Source: Talpa occidentalis
Taxonomy: Eukaryota > Chordata > Mammalia > Eulipotyphla > Talpidae
Reading direction: 5' to 3'
NCBI RefSeq assembly: GCF_014898055.3
Contig: NW_023601104.1
Coordinates: forward strand, 79,777,106 to 79,841,105
DNA: 64,000 bases
The position numbers and the translations under genes were made by a program. Of the stretch, positions 11,711-24,430 are shown in pieces; position 1 is the first letter of the stretch; each line of letters begins with the position of its first letter. The notes below the pieces were generated by a model. The model saw only the letters and a list, made by a program, of their open reading frames with translations, had not been told where the DNA came from and did no database searches.

Positions 11711-13626
11711 ATATCCTCTGGGTCAGGTTGACAGTTCCAGATACTGAGATGCAGTAAATACTGATTTGTCCCAAGTTTTCCTTTTTTTTTTGCATCAGGG
11801 TTTCCTCAGCAGGTTGAATCCATAATATCTTTGGGCATCTACTGGAGCAAGTTAACGCTCATCATACTGGTGTACCCTTCAGTCTGTGCTGATGTAACAT
11901 GCACCCAGCCAGGTGTTCTTGAACAGTCTTGAAATGTGTGAGCAGGATCAGCCAATGTGATGACAAGTATCCCTTGCTCTGTGTTGGGTCTGGTTCTCTG
12001 CCTCGTGAACAAGCTGAGGTTTGGGGAGACGATGCCCCATCTCCTGTGTTTACTTTGGTCCAAGGAAGAGTGAGCGTTGTGCTTGCCAGGACAGCTGCCG
12101 GTTCCCTAGAAATACCTGGGGAGGGTCCCACGAGGCTCCGGGCTTCTCCCCTGCCTGCGTCCCCAGCTCCTTTCTTCTGCCCGTCTCTTTTTCATGTTGT
12201 TCCTCTTGCTTCACTTCCAGGTGCCTTTGCCGTCATTTGTGCTCAACAGCTCTACTATTGTTCTTCCTGTCTGGTTCTCTTGAATCCAGCCCACACCTTT
12301 TCAACTCCATATCCTGAGTCAAGTGTTTGAAAGCTGTTATTTCATGTTAATTAGAAGTTCTTTTTCCAGCCGAGGAGCCTGCACAGAACTGTTCCCCCAA
12401 GCTGATGCTTAGAAACCAGCTCTGGCGTCTTGTACTTAAGGTGCAGTTAAAGGAATCGAGGGTAATTGGCCCTCGAGCCTCAAGCCTCATGGCTGCCTGC
12501 CGGGCAGGGGAACCACCTCCACTGCTCTGGCCCTCTGGGGCAGGCAAGCCCCAGCTCTGCTCAGCCAGAGACTCAGTCTGCCTTCTCAAGAACCTCACCA
12601 CCGCCTTGGTGGGGACTCCCCTGCCAGAACTGCGTGACAGCCAGCCCTTATCCAGAGGTTCTCTGGCCTCCAAATAGATTTCCCTGAAGTGCTAACGGTG
12701 ATCGCTTGGCAGCTTCTCCTTCCTTTGTCACACATCTCCCAGTTGACCCAACCAGTGGGAGATTCTGGAAAAGTCCTCCCATCACCTTCTGGACTCTTGA
12801 AGACATCAGCAGGAATCAGCTTCTGGAGACACTCTGGGTGGCTGCCATTTCCCATGGGTGGCACTGGAAAGACCTTAAGGGAACTTCCACTTTTTGAGAT
12901 ATTTTTGAGCAGAAGCCCAGCCTGTTCTCACATCTGGCCTCATATTTTATACCTACCTGCTTACAGTCCAGGGACTGCAGTGCCTCTCCTTACCTGGCCT
13001 GGCACCCCACTAGCCCAGGCTTCTGCAAAACCCAGCCCTGGCCCCCGGAAGCCCTCAGCAGCCCCATGGGTGTCCTTGTTGCAGTGGGAGGGAGTGGTTG
13101 GTCTCACACCTTCCTGAGGTTGGGCAGTGACCGGTTAGGGCCACCCTCATTCTGTCTCCCGCTGGGTGTTACCTCTGCATGGTTGAGGAATTCTTCCCAG
13201 ATGTCTAACTGAAATCACTAGAAACATAATTCCTTGTCTTCAGTGGTTTATAAACAAAGTAATCAGTGAACAAATACTGGTTGTTGCCCTCAGAGCACAG
13301 TTCCAGGCACTGAGGGTGGGGGACCCCAGAGAGAGGGGCTGGGGTTCTACTGAAAGAGCTCAAGCCACCTACCAGGAAGGGCTGACACGGGCGACTTCGA
13401 GTTGGTACGTACAGTGCCAGGCATGGGCCTCGCTCCTCCCTCTCTTTTTATTTTCATTATCATTAACAACAAGCACCAGCTAGCATGATGCCTACTGCAT
13501 GTGGGTGTAATTGTGGGACGGTGGGAGACTCCTTGGCTGAACTGGGGAAGAGTCGAGAAGAGACATGGACTTAGAGACCAGGACCTGGGACTTGGCATGC
13601 AGATCCGTAGTTATGTGAGAAGCAGA

Positions 13627-13684
13627 GTAGCCAGTGAGGTCTCTGTGAGTGAGGTCTCTGTAGCCAGTGAGGTCTCTGTGAGTG
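13627..13684. repeat. 33-bp tandem duplication
   Basis: A 33-bp unit, starting gtagccagtgaggtctctg, occurs at 13627-13659 and again, 25 bp of it, at 13660-13684. Within each unit gtgaggtctct is itself repeated. Private intronic duplication; no coding role seen. Confidence 0.85.
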
Positions 13685-14642
13685 TCCAGTAGAGGGCATG
13701 GCCCCGGGGATGGTGAGGTCAGATACCCCCGGTCGGTGGAGGGTGAGGGCCATATAGGACTCCATGAGGACTTGTGACTTATGATTACAGTAGAGAATCC
13801 TTGTAGTGTCCTAAGCTGGGATTAAAATAGATTTTGGAGACCTTTGTAAGACTTCTTTGAGCCAGATGAGTCAGGCACAGGAATGGTCTCGAGGCTCATG
13901 CTGCAGTCTTCACAGTGCTGAGGAACCCAAGGCTAGGAGACCTGGAGCCTACAGACACCTGGGAATGAAGTAACGACTGAGGGTCAAGAAGGAGAGAAGG
14001 TTCTAAGCTTAGCACTCAGAAGCTCTGGGCAGAGGATGACGTCATTGCCGACGACAGAGGCAGGGGAGAGATGGTGACTGTGGAGTGAACCAATGATGTT
14101 CTGGCCCCTAAACAGCAGAACTGGGGCAGGTCAGGGGTGTGAGGGGCCTCAGCCAGATGGCATGTCTCTGCGCCTTCAGGCCAGACTTGCCGACGCTCAA
14201 GTAAGTCTCCTTCCCATGATGAGCATCCATGCAGAAAGTTATCTGTAGATGTTTGCATCGACTGAGTCACACCTCCAGTGTAATTTTGTAAATAAAGCAA
14301 GATTTTCTATTAATGAATTGTTGAAGTTTCACAAATAACTCAGTTTGTTTTAAAAAACATGCTGTCCATCAAAACCCTATGTTCTGAATAATACGATCCA
14401 CTCTAACACTGCTAACCTGAGCAAGAGCCGTCAAGCTGTGCCTGCTTTGGCCTGAGTGGTGAGACTGATGCGAAGCTGTCCACACAGCCCAGAGTTCTGG
14501 AACCCTCAGTCCTGCCCCGGGGCTTCCCTCGGGTCACACCTCCAGAGCCCCCCGCCCCCGGATCTGCACCGGGCACGAGGTTTTCTCTTGGTGGGGACTC
14601 TGGCTTGAACAGTGCTGTTTTCTTCTTGTCTCCCCACCACAG

Positions 14643-14759
14643 ACTACTGTTTTCCAAAGTGAAGTTGGAGTCTCTCTGCCGGGGTCCGGATGAGGCTCTC
14701 CTGACCTGTAAGCACATGTTGCAGATATGGAAATCCTGCTACAACTTAACCAATCCCAG
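14643..14759 (+). CDS. TTC7B: TTC7B exon (first visible in window)
   Basis: Coding exon of 117 bp. Acceptor tctccccaccacag and donor AG|gtaagc are strong. The first base A completes an Ile codon from the upstream exon; the last two bases AG are completed by T of the next exon (Ser). It encodes LLFSKVKLESLCRGPDEAL, then LTCKHMLQIWKSCYN and LTNPS: the end of one TPR helix pair and the following TPR with the alternating small/large residue pattern (L, C, A, C, W). Both borders are phase 2, so loss of the exon would keep the frame. The residue Glu in KLESL differs from Gln in the human protein as I remember it. No start or stop codon belongs to this exon. Confidence 0.93.
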
Positions 14760-15044
14760 GTAAGCAGCCGCTGGGCCTGTTTGCATGGCGCCTTCCTATC
14801 AGTGCCATCTCTGTGAGGCACTGAAAGGCAGTAACTCTGTCCCCTCTGTGCCCTTGGGGGTCCCCAGGAGCAGCAGATAATAGCAACGGACCCTCACATG
14901 ACCCTGTTTGTAAGGGCATCTCCCAGTGGCAGGGGAAACTCCTAATTGTGGGTTTCTTTTGATTTTGCTGCCACAGTGACCCACTAGATTCCATTCACAA
15001 TTGACCTTTATCTGATTTCTCTCTATTGGTCGTTTCCTTGACTC

Positions 15045-15317
15045 TTTTTTTTTTTAAAGATTTATTTATTTATGCATACAAGAACTGGGGTACAGGCTAG
15101 AGATGCAGGGGGTGAGAGGCTCACCAGAGACAGAGTCGGGAACAGAACAGGCAGACTGATCGAAATACACTGCTGAGGGGAGCAGCGGGCGAGTCAGAGA
15201 GGTCTGCTGTGCCGTGTGGGTAGCTCCCTGGCTGGCCGGGGATCGAACTTGTGCTGCAGAGGCTGCAGATTGCTTCATAGTGCAGTGTTAAACCCCTTGC
15301 GCCACCAGGCAGGCCCC
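15045..15317 (-). mobile_element. tRNA-derived SINE, copy 5
   Basis: Antisense full-length copy: T-run and aaagatttatttatttatgc at the left, cggggatcgaacttgtgc near 15238, gcgccaccaggcaggcccc at the right. Target duplication tccttgactc at 15035-15044 and 15318-15327. Confidence 0.92.
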
Positions 15318-18059
15318 TCCTTGACTCCTCTGATGAGTCTTATCTTTCTGGTGATTTATGGATAAACAAGTCAATTACATATTCCAGATGGGGTTCTTAC
15401 GTCATATTTAAAAGACCTACAGAGACTATAGGCCACAACTTACTAAGAGTAGAAATCGCTATTGACATGATAAAGTATAATTTTCAAAAAATTAAAGTCA
15501 TAATTCAAATAAATATTAAAAAACATTTATTGGACATTTTGTTTACCTCATTAACTATTGAGCAAACCAGTAAAATGTTAAGACCCATTCCAAGAAAAAT
15601 TTGAAAAAAAAAAAAAAGATATGTATAGGCAGAAATGCTAAAATGAATTTGCGAATTAATGCAAAAACAGTGTCCTCTAGGGCAATGAAATATGTTGTTT
15701 GGGGAACCTTCTCTACAAGGTAGAAATTGATTGCATCTCAAGCAAACAAAATCCTTCTGCCTTGTTCTTACAGCCCCAAGGGGGCTGGCCCATTGGGGAG
15801 TCAGGGGCCACCCCACAGAGGCAGATAATCTGGGGATGGTGATCTCATGCCTCCAAAGCATACCCAGTGACCTATGGTGCCCGTTCCAAGTCTTGGGCAA
15901 CTTTTCCTGACTTAGGTTTAAGTGTGCCCGCCCTATGAAGAAAGTAATTTCATGGAAATAACCTAATGATTCAAGTGAATTCAAACAGCTGCTGATGTTC
16001 AGATATTTTTTTCAAGTTCACAGCAAGGTGCCTGGACAACCCACATTATGCTGTTAAGAGTCGGGAACCTAAAAGTGGCTAATTCAGATTGTCATGTGCC
16101 CTATGGGTGTAGTTCATCCAGACTCACCTGCCAGGAGGTGGCATGTGAGCTCATAGCCACGTCTACTGGCCTGGGCAACGAAATGGTGAGATGGGGCTAG
16201 GCGGGCAGCAGAGTGCAGGTGGGGTGCCCTGTGAGATTGTGTTTTAAAAACATTTCTGCATGTTTAAACTCAGTGCCCTGTTAAGAGGGTGGGTCCTTGT
16301 GAGCTAACATCAGATTAACCTGTAGCCACAGGCCCTCGGGGGCAATGCAGCAGGAGGTGGGACTCAGGGTACTAGCCCACTGTCAGCACCACCCCCTCAG
16401 TGAGCCGTGCAGGCCCCTAGGGAGACCAGAGTCCCCTCCACAGCCATTGCCTGGAGCTGCCATCTTCCTTTTGGTGAAGATAGTCATGATGAGACTGGCC
16501 TCTTTCGGTTGTACGTTCTGAAAATAAAGATCATTTTAATTAAAATAAAAAAATCTGTTGCAGAGTATTCCAAGTCTGCAAACAGAACGAAGAAAATATT
16601 CATATTTTTCTTCCCCTGCCCCTGGCCTATCAAGAATCATCAAGGACCATCTTTGCCATGTGTCCCAGCTAACAGGAGACGCCCTGCAAACCAGTGGCTT
16701 CCGTACTGGAGCTACCTCCTTTGCCTGTACCCCCTTTAGAAATGAGAAAAGAAACCCAGCAGCTTTCACATTGCCAATTTTCTCTCAGTTCTCCACACCT
16801 CTCCCACCTCCCCACATTTCCTCCCACTTAGCAACCAAGAATATTGAATGTGAGAGAAAAAAAATAGCAGAATTGGAAAGCTTTTTAAAAAGACTTAACC
16901 AAATGCCTGGGCTTTGCCTGCACTTCCTCTGTTTCCTGAAGAATCGTTCAGGACCAGGACAGGAGGCACTCCGGTAGGCCTCAGAGACTGGATGGGGGCT
17001 GGGGGTGGCAAGGAGGACCTCTCCCTGCTCAGATCTGCTCCCTCCAGCTACTCCGAGAGCCTCGAGGCGAGGCGAGAGGTGGCAGTGGAGCAGCCCCTTA
17101 TTAAGGAGCTTCCTGTTTGTTTGAACGGTGTTTTCTCTGGGATATAAATAAATGTTTCTCCTGTAGCCCTCCAGGTTTTGCACGTTCAGACACCCTCCCC
17201 AGTGTGCTTGGGACAGACGTGACCCTGGCAGTCACATAAAGTCTCAAGAGGGGAGGCCATGTCCTGGAAGGGGATGGCCCATTTGGCCATTGTCCAGAAA
17301 AGGGCAGTTTCCAGTCCAGCAGCCTTTGGTTTGCAATCAGGTCACGCAGGGTTCTAGAAAAAGGGCAGTGATGTGTGAACAAGCTCACGAGAAGCATCCT
17401 GCATTAAAAACAAAAAACAAAAAAAACTGAGCAGCTGGAGAAGGGCCACCCTGACTTGCTGTTTGGAGGTGCTCCGCCTACCACGGCCTCCCCCGATACC
17501 ATCTGAGGCTGGCCCAGCCCTCCAGAGCAGGGGACTACAAGGCACAGAGGGAGCCACGGCAGTGAGGGCTGAGGTGGAGAACAGACCTGGCTGAGCGTGT
17601 GCTTGGCCGCGCACTCCCATCCCTTTATTTGTGCTCACAGGAGAGTCACACTGAGCTAGTGGCTAAACTAGACAACTTGTAGAGCCATGGTTGGAGAACA
17701 TACTCCTGCTGTGAGCAGAGTGGTGGGCGGCTTCCCCCATGTGCATTTGGCGAGGTGCTGGTCATTTCTGGAGTCTGGATTCCATCCCAAGGCCTGCAGC
17801 TTTGCTTGCATCAGGCTGCCGGCCTCTCTTGCCTGGCCTCCTCTCTAGGAAGCCCCCTTCATTCTCATGTAGTCGCTCTGTGTTCCCCCTCCCCCCGGCA
17901 GGTGCCCGCAGCAGCCTCCCCAGCTGGACCCCACAGCATTTCACCAGGCCTTCTCTGTGTCAGCTCTGTTCTCTGCACTCCCTCCTCAACCTGGCAAGAT
18001 GGCTCCTGCTCTTTCCATTTCATAAAAAATAAGATGGCAGCTAAGGGAGATTAAAACAT

Positions 18060-18150
18060 GTGCCCACAGGTCCCAGTTCAAGCCATGACAGAGGTGGGAT
18101 TCAAAGCCTGGTCCATCTGACATCAGACCTTTTCACCACAGCCTCTGCCT
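18060..18150 (-). repeat. MIR fragment
   Basis: Antisense MIR core: cccacaggtcccagttcaag, gaggtgggattcaaagcctg, catctgacatcagacc. Confidence 0.6.
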
Positions 18151-18404
18151 TTGCGTTGACAGCCAGTTTGTTTTCCTTTATTGTTTTTCCTATTGTTAAT
18201 CACATCTTTCCCCCTCTTATCACGTCTACTCAGACCATCTCCATCATGCAAACTAGTGATTGGAAAATATTTTCTCCCCAAGTCCTGGCTCAGTCATTGA
18301 CCAACAGAGAGCGTTTCATGTCCTTTAAGATGAGGCCCCCTGTCCCTTTAGCCTTTTGGTGGAGCTTTGCTTTTTATAAAGTGTGCTCTTCTTTCATCTT
18401 CAAA

Positions 18405-18545
18405 GCAAACCATGAAACAGGCATATGTGGTGTTATACCCATTTTACAGGTGAGAAAATGGATGTCAGGGATGTTAGGAACATTCTTGCACTCTTGGAAG
18501 CCAACCTTAAGGACCTGGGGAAAAACAGGCTCCCTAGCCCATGGG
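18405..18545 (-). repeat. MIR fragment
   Basis: Antisense MIR 3' half: gttatacccattttacaggt, gagaaaatggatgtcagg. Diverged beyond about 18480. Confidence 0.55.
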
Positions 18546-20737
18546 CCCTGGCTTTAGCTCGGAGCCCTGCCTCTAACACCTGTGTTTATGGGGTGCCAGA
18601 CACTATTTCAGGAGCCGGGAAGAGACAAGGCTGCCGCAGATACCGCAGGCTTCTAGCTCCTGGCCACCTCCAGCTGGCCTCTTACATTTGACCTCTAGGT
18701 GGCTGTGGAAAAGAGCATTTCCAAGAGAAGCTTCTCATCTCCAATATAGCTTTAGCCGTCACTACAGTTTACTCTGAATTTTCAGTCTGGTGTGGATACC
18801 TGTGGCTTGTGTACTTGGACTGGAGGTCGCTCCAGTCTCCTCCCCCTCAGCCCTCTACTAGCCCCACTGACGAGGAAAGCTTGTCCTCCTCTTGTGCCAT
18901 CCTCCTTGGGAGGTGCTCCTGACAGCCCACGGGCCGGGCAGAGAAGAGGTGAGGGGGCACTGGGTGGTCCCTGGGAGGTACCCCAGCAGACAGCATCCAG
19001 AGGGGAGAGAAAGGCTTTTGGGAGGGGAGGCAAGCCTTAGCCAAGGCCTGTCTTTTTGCCCCTTCTTCCACATTCTGTGGGTCATAGCAAAGGCAAATCT
19101 TGATTGTGTCAAACTCTACACCATATAAAATGAAGGCCTAAAAGATACCTGAAGCATCCAGAAAATTTTTCAGTCACAGTAGTCACAGTGGAAGCAGAAG
19201 CAACTCCTTTTCAAATAGCCAATTGTCACTTCTATACTCTTCTCAAATGGAACTCTGGTAGACAAACTAAGAAATGTAGTCAAATGTAGTTTCTCAGCTG
19301 GTGAAAGGAAATTAGATCCTGTGTCACTGTCAGTGGGTGAGGTTCACAAGCTGTCTGGGTTTTAGTTGGGGTTTCTAACATTTGGAGTAAACTCCACTTT
19401 CTAAACTAAACTCCACTTCCCACACCTGCCATTGCACCGGAAAACCTCAGAGATTAGCTACCCCAGATGTATGTTTGTAGGTGCAGGATTTACAATACCC
19501 CTGGTAGGAACCTTGAAGTCATACCTCTGCTGATGCTCTGTCTGGACAACCTCAGTCTAGCCTGACCTGGGTCTGGTAGGAGATAGCTCTTGTCTTCATG
19601 TGACAGATGAGTCACTGAGCCATTGGGAGAGGGCCTAGTCCTTAGGGACAGACGTGAGAGAAAAATCCAAACCTCCCAGCCAAATTCTAGAACCCACACT
19701 CATAGCATTTAACCCCTGTGCTCTGAAACTTGGTGAGATGGGAAGTCAGGGAGATTATGGCTGAAACAAACATTTCCAATACTCTTCCTTGGATTTGGAC
19801 CATGGATTACCTGGGCAGTGCCCATCCCTCATGTGTGTCTGGGAATCCCCAGCACAGTGAAAAATATTACTATATTTTGAAATAACATTTCCTGAAAAAC
19901 TCTTTAAGTGGGAAGCCTGATATTCAGATAATTAACTCTGATATTTGTATTAAAAATACGTCCATGAAAAGAACAATGTTAGAAATATTGTCAGTAATGT
20001 GATTAATGAAAACCTGCATGTACTTTTACACTGTTTTCTACTCAAAAGACATTTATTGTTTCTCAGTTGTGGAAATAATTAATAGCACCACTTCCAAAAA
20101 ACATGTATCCGATGATGTAATAAGTATAGGCTGACACAGAGTCCGTACTGCAGCAAGTTTCCTTCTGTTTCCTGTGGATTTCTCTAACTCCATCCCTGGA
20201 TGTGGAAATTGCAGCCTGCAAACCATATTAAGTTTCATACCAAATCTTGTTTGAACCACTTTTAGCAGCAGCTGCATAGAGGAAGGAAATTGTGTCCCTT
20301 TATTATAGAATTTGAACTTCTTAACAGAAAAAAAAATCAAATTTAGAGCCTCCAGATTGAAAAACAAAATAGATTCAAAGAAAAGCATGAAAGATTCAAA
20401 CCTCATGAGGCAGAATTGATTCTTTTTGAAGTTTCCTTGATAGAGGAAAAAGGCCATTGTTTTTGCTTACAAGCTTAGAATTAAAAACAAAAACAAAGAG
20501 TCCGCATGCTCTAAGGTCCCTTAACAGTGTTTCGGTCCCCTTAGGACTGAGCTGGTGTCCCATACAGCATTACCAAGTGAGTGGCTCCGACCAGTTCTGT
20601 TGGAACAAGCTGGAGAGGGCCACGGGGTGTAGGAAGCTGGCAGGACCGCGCAGGAGGCCGGTGCCTGGCCCTTGCCGTGTTCCCTTCAAGGCCGGCTTCT
20701 CCAGCTCAGGGACACTGGCGGGGCTGCAGCTCTGGCC

Positions 20738-20800
20738 CAGCCTGTGACCTCACAACACTTCTTCCTCATCTATTAAATAGGGACATGAGCCACCCGATTT
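20738..20800 (+). repeat. MIR fragment
   Basis: Short sense MIR piece: ctgtgacctcacaacacttc, ctcatctattaaatagggac. Confidence 0.5.
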
Positions 20801-20869
20801 CTCTTCAAGGCCTATTCCAGGAACACAAATGAGGCCATGGCCATGACCACCCTTTGAAAAGTAGGGGTC

Positions 20870-21035
20870 GGGGCTCTTGAATATGGCTGCACACGAGAAC
20901 CACCTGGAGGGCTTTGAAAAATGTTGAGTGTCCCGAATTCTGACTTCTTTGGTCTGGAGCTGGACCTAAGCCTCAGAGGTTTTTTCAAAATGCCCCAGGT
21001 GCTCTTCCTGTGCAGCCAAGGTGGGGGAAGTGCTG
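20870..21035. mobile_element. MER5A-type hAT (Charlie) non-autonomous DNA transposon
   Basis: Characteristic palindromic layout: gctgcacacgagaaccacct, gagggctttgaaaaatgttg, tctgacttctttggtctgg, then the mirrored cctcagaggttttttcaaaa, tgccccaggtgctcttcctg, tgtgcagcc. Ancient eutherian family. Confidence 0.75.
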
Positions 21036-21400
21036 ATGTGGAGCGTGGGTTCTAAGGCTTTGCCTCCCAGAAAGCCAGGTTTCCTGCTTACAAGTGGATG
21101 GAGAACCTGACTTGGAGTTTTCTTTTCTTTTTTTTTTTTTTTAATCTTATAATGACACAAAAGAGGCTAAAATCAGCCCGGTTCTCTGGGTGTGCTGCTT
21201 GCCAGGTTTTCGATGTGGCTTACTAAAAGGAATCCAGCCCGGCTGAGCCAGCAGGTGGAGGCATGGTTGTCCTGGGAGAGCGGCAGAGAGCACCCAGAAC
21301 GCACCCAAGGGCTGACTGCATTTCTAGTCGGGATTGCTAGATACTGTTCCCTTGCCCTGCCCACCCTCCAACAACTGACATCTGTAGCTATGTTTTGCAG

Positions 21401-21498
21401 TGATTCTGGACGTGGGAGCAGCCTCTTAGACAGAACCATTGCTGACAGACGACAGCTTAATACAATTACTTTGCCAGACTTCAGCGATCCTGAGACAG
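21401..21498 (+). CDS. TTC7B: TTC7B exon (second visible in window)
   Basis: Coding exon of 98 bp between tctgtagctatgttttgcag and GAGACAG|gtgaga. Its first T completes Ser with the AG of the previous exon, giving S-DSGRGSSLLDRTIADRRQLN and then TITLPDFSDPET; its last G starts a Gly codon. The sequence is Ser/Asp/Arg-rich and has no TPR pattern. It fits the flexible linker between the two TPR blocks of TTC7 proteins and could carry phosphosites (inference). Its length is not a multiple of three, so skipping it alone would shift the frame. Confidence 0.93.
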
Positions 21499-21906
21499 GT
21501 GAGAATAAAAAGCCAGAGGGGACGAAATGGTGGCAAGGAGAAGGGGGGCCTGGCCCTGAGTGATGTGGGGTGCAGACTGCCAGGGACCAGGCTTGGAAAA
21601 ACTCCTCACGCAGAGAGTGACCCTCTCCACAGAGGTGCGTTTTCTCCAGCATCTCTCAGATGTGTGCTTCTAGTGGCGGGCACTGTGCCTGCCCCAGACT
21701 CTGAGATCTTTCCATTTCTCCCCTGGCTCCTGAGCCTCAAATGTAAAACTAGAATTAGGTTGTTTCTATCTCTGTGAGGTTTCCCTGGGCTCCTCTGTTT
21801 CTCCCTCACACAGATTTCAAGAACCTGCTGTATGCAGGGTTATGGTTTCTGATCACACACGTGCACGCTGTGCCCTCAGCGTAAAATCCCTGTGGGGGAC
21901 CGGTGG

Positions 21907-21956
21907 CTCTGAGCCGCCAACCCTCTTTCCCCTCTGAGCCGCCAACCCTCTTTCCC
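21907..21956. repeat. 25-bp perfect tandem duplication
   Basis: Unit ctctgagccgccaaccctct plus ttccc at 21907-21931 is repeated exactly at 21932-21956. The two units are identical, suggesting recent origin. Confidence 0.92.
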
Positions 21957-24159
21957 CACGGGTAGGCCCATAGCACTGACTGCTTCTGAGCAAATATTTA
22001 CACCTCGTTGTGGTTTGTGTCTCCACATTTGCCTGAATACAGAAGAGTAAACAGAACACTCTAATTTCTCAAACTCCAAACAAGCAATTCCGGTAGTAAT
22101 ACAGCTATCCAAGGACAGCTTGAGGGCTTGACCGACACACAGGTCTGATGAAATTCACTCAGCTTCGAGCCAGGAAGGTCAGTTGGGGCATCGGCTGAGA
22201 CCTGACTCAGTTGCCCCCGCCACCCCTAACCGCAGGGGCCTGTGCCAGGCCTGATCCCTCTCTGGGGATGCCTGGCCTTTTATGGGCTGGCTTCAAGGAA
22301 GGAGCCTTCAGGTCCTGCTGCCCTGTGTCTAGTCCCAGCCCCTGATCAAGCCCTTGCAGAAAAAAAAAAAAAGCCACAGAGCCACCCTGAGGCTTGCCCA
22401 GCCACTGCTGGGAGGGACTGCAGGGTCTCTGGACCCAACAGTACTTGCCTAAGACCATCCTCCCAGCTGCTTGCAGATTGCATCACTGTGGGGGCTTGCT
22501 TTGACCAAATTCAAAGTGGGCTTCAGAAATCTGATCCAGGGCCCCAGCACTCGTAGGTGAAAAGTGGGCTAGGCATTGGAACTAGCATGAGATGTAAGTT
22601 AGTGTACTACTCAGAATGCAGACTGGTTAAACCTTAGGGAAATTCACCACCTGACTGGCCTGACCCCAACTGGTCTGCCATCTTTGGGGACTGAGACTTT
22701 GGTGGAGCAGCACAACACAGTGCTTCTTGGGGTCCAGTCCTTTAGAAGATCTGCCTAATCCCCGCACTGCAGGAAGGGGACTGCCTGTGCAAGACAAGTC
22801 TTGGGCTCTCAGGAGAGATGAGAAGGGGGTGAAGCCCCTGATGGTACCAGCAGCAATCTGGGCTGACCCCTCTCCCCAGGATCCTGAAAGGACTGTCATG
22901 TAAATTCAGACTCCCTTTCCTTCCAGCTGACCTGGACCTCCATTGTCCCTTAGTCCCAAGACTTCATTCCTCAATCACACTGAAAGCATACAGTGGCAGA
23001 AAATAAGTGAGGCCCCAGCCATTCATGCTCCCTTTGGCCCCTTAGGATATTTTCCCTAGAGCCCTTGGGCATCTCCCTCTGCAGGTTAAAGCTTCTCAGA
23101 TGACACAGCACCCGGGTGAGGTGTATGTGTGTGGCACAGTCCGGGGGTTGATGCCCCCCTTCTCGGTGTTTATGCATCTGCTCTCACGCGGGAACCCAGG
23201 CGGTTGGAGTCTAGATGGCTGGTGCATGAACACTTGGAGAAAACACAGCCTCCAGACACTGGCCAATGATCATCTTATTATTATTGCACTGGCCACAGGA
23301 ATCTCTTCAGGACTCCTGCCACCAACCCCACCCCTGCCCCCCAGAACTGCAAAATGTTGGGCTACACACCAGCATATACTTACCTAGGAGGCCAGGATCT
23401 CAGAAAAATGGAAGCCATGTCAGCAGGCCTTATCAGTGGCAGACTAGCTGTGAATGACATGATGATATAAATCAAAGAGACTTAGCAATTAGGAAGACAT
23501 CCCTAAAAATGGCCAAGACACTTCCATCTTGGTTACTAAGGCCCAGTTGTCTGTCCTTCAACTCACCAGGGGTCACCAGGGGGCTGGCAGGTTCCACCCA
23601 CGTCAATGGCCTGTCTTGGGATAAACCTCAGGCTTTAATTCTAACTCAACTTCCCATGGAGAAGTTTTGTTTGCTTCCATCTCTGCCCCTCCATCTTAAC
23701 TTTCCCTGAGGCTGACCATTTTTATTAGCTTTTTGTTTACCCTTCCAGTGTTTTTTCATGCAATAAGCATAGGTGTTATTTCCCAGGCTCCCTTCCCTGA
23801 AAAATAGCATTCTGCCCACACCGTTCAGCGCCTGGCATCTCTCACTTCACAACAGACCCCTCCATTTCCATCCACAGAAAATGCAGCATCGTAGGGTTCC
23901 ATGACACTCATTTTACAGCCTGGATTCTTCCCCCCAGCACAGTCCCAGCCAGCTTCCTTCCTCTCCAGCCCACGGGTGCTGAAGGAGGCTAATTTTGAGT
24001 CTCTACTGCAGCATGGCTCACTTAGGAAGGCAGCCAGGCGACAGGGAAGAGAGAAAGGAAACCTCTGCAGTGAAAATGGCCCCAGATCAGAACAGAAGTG
24101 GCTCCTTTGGGAAGCTTCAGTAACACATGGTCCTCTTGGGTCAATTGTTTTTGGTTTAC

Positions 24160-24430
24160 CAAAACAAATTTATTTTTTTTAATGGGAAATTTTCAAATAC
24201 TGAGAGGAATACTGATATAATGAATCCCACCTCCCTCCACCAACCGTCAATGATTAGTATTTTTTTTTTTCATTTATGTCTCCTACTGCCCCCACTTGGC
24301 TTATGTAGACTATTTTGAAGCAAATCCCATACATCATATTTTGCTTGTTAAAATTTCAGTATATGTGTCTAACAGTTAAGAACTTTAAAAAATAAATAAC
24401 TACAGCATCATTGTTTTACATCTGGGCCAG
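24160..24430. repeat. L1M-type 3' UTR fragment
   Basis: Contains tattttgaagcaaatcccat, acatcatattttgcttgtta, aaaatttcagtatatgtgtc and gttaagaactttaaaaaata, a known old L1 3' UTR motif series. Subfamily and strand not settled. Confidence 0.55.

Larger units (their letters stand above)
1..14642 (+). other. TTC7B: Intron (3' part) upstream of the first visible exon
   Basis: No coding exon of TTC7B is recognisable here. The interval holds an L1 fragment split by a SINE at the left edge, a second L1 with two SINEs and a minisatellite (2.8-4.3 kb), MIR and L2 pieces, and otherwise apparently unique intronic sequence (about 4.3-9.7 kb and 11.8-14.6 kb). It ends in the acceptor ...tctccccaccacag with a good pyrimidine tract. 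Confidence 0.85.
14760..21400 (+). other. TTC7B: Intron between first and second visible exons
   Basis: 6641 bp, gtaagc...tttgcag. Contains SINE copy 5, two antisense MIR pieces near 18.1 and 18.5 kb, a short sense MIR at 20.7 kb and a MER5A-type element at 20.9 kb. The rest (for example 15.3-18.0 kb and 18.7-20.7 kb) shows no exon or element I can name. Confidence 0.88.

Noticed and set aside
13627..13684. CRISPR-like repeat
   Set aside because: Two contiguous units without spacers in a mammalian intron.
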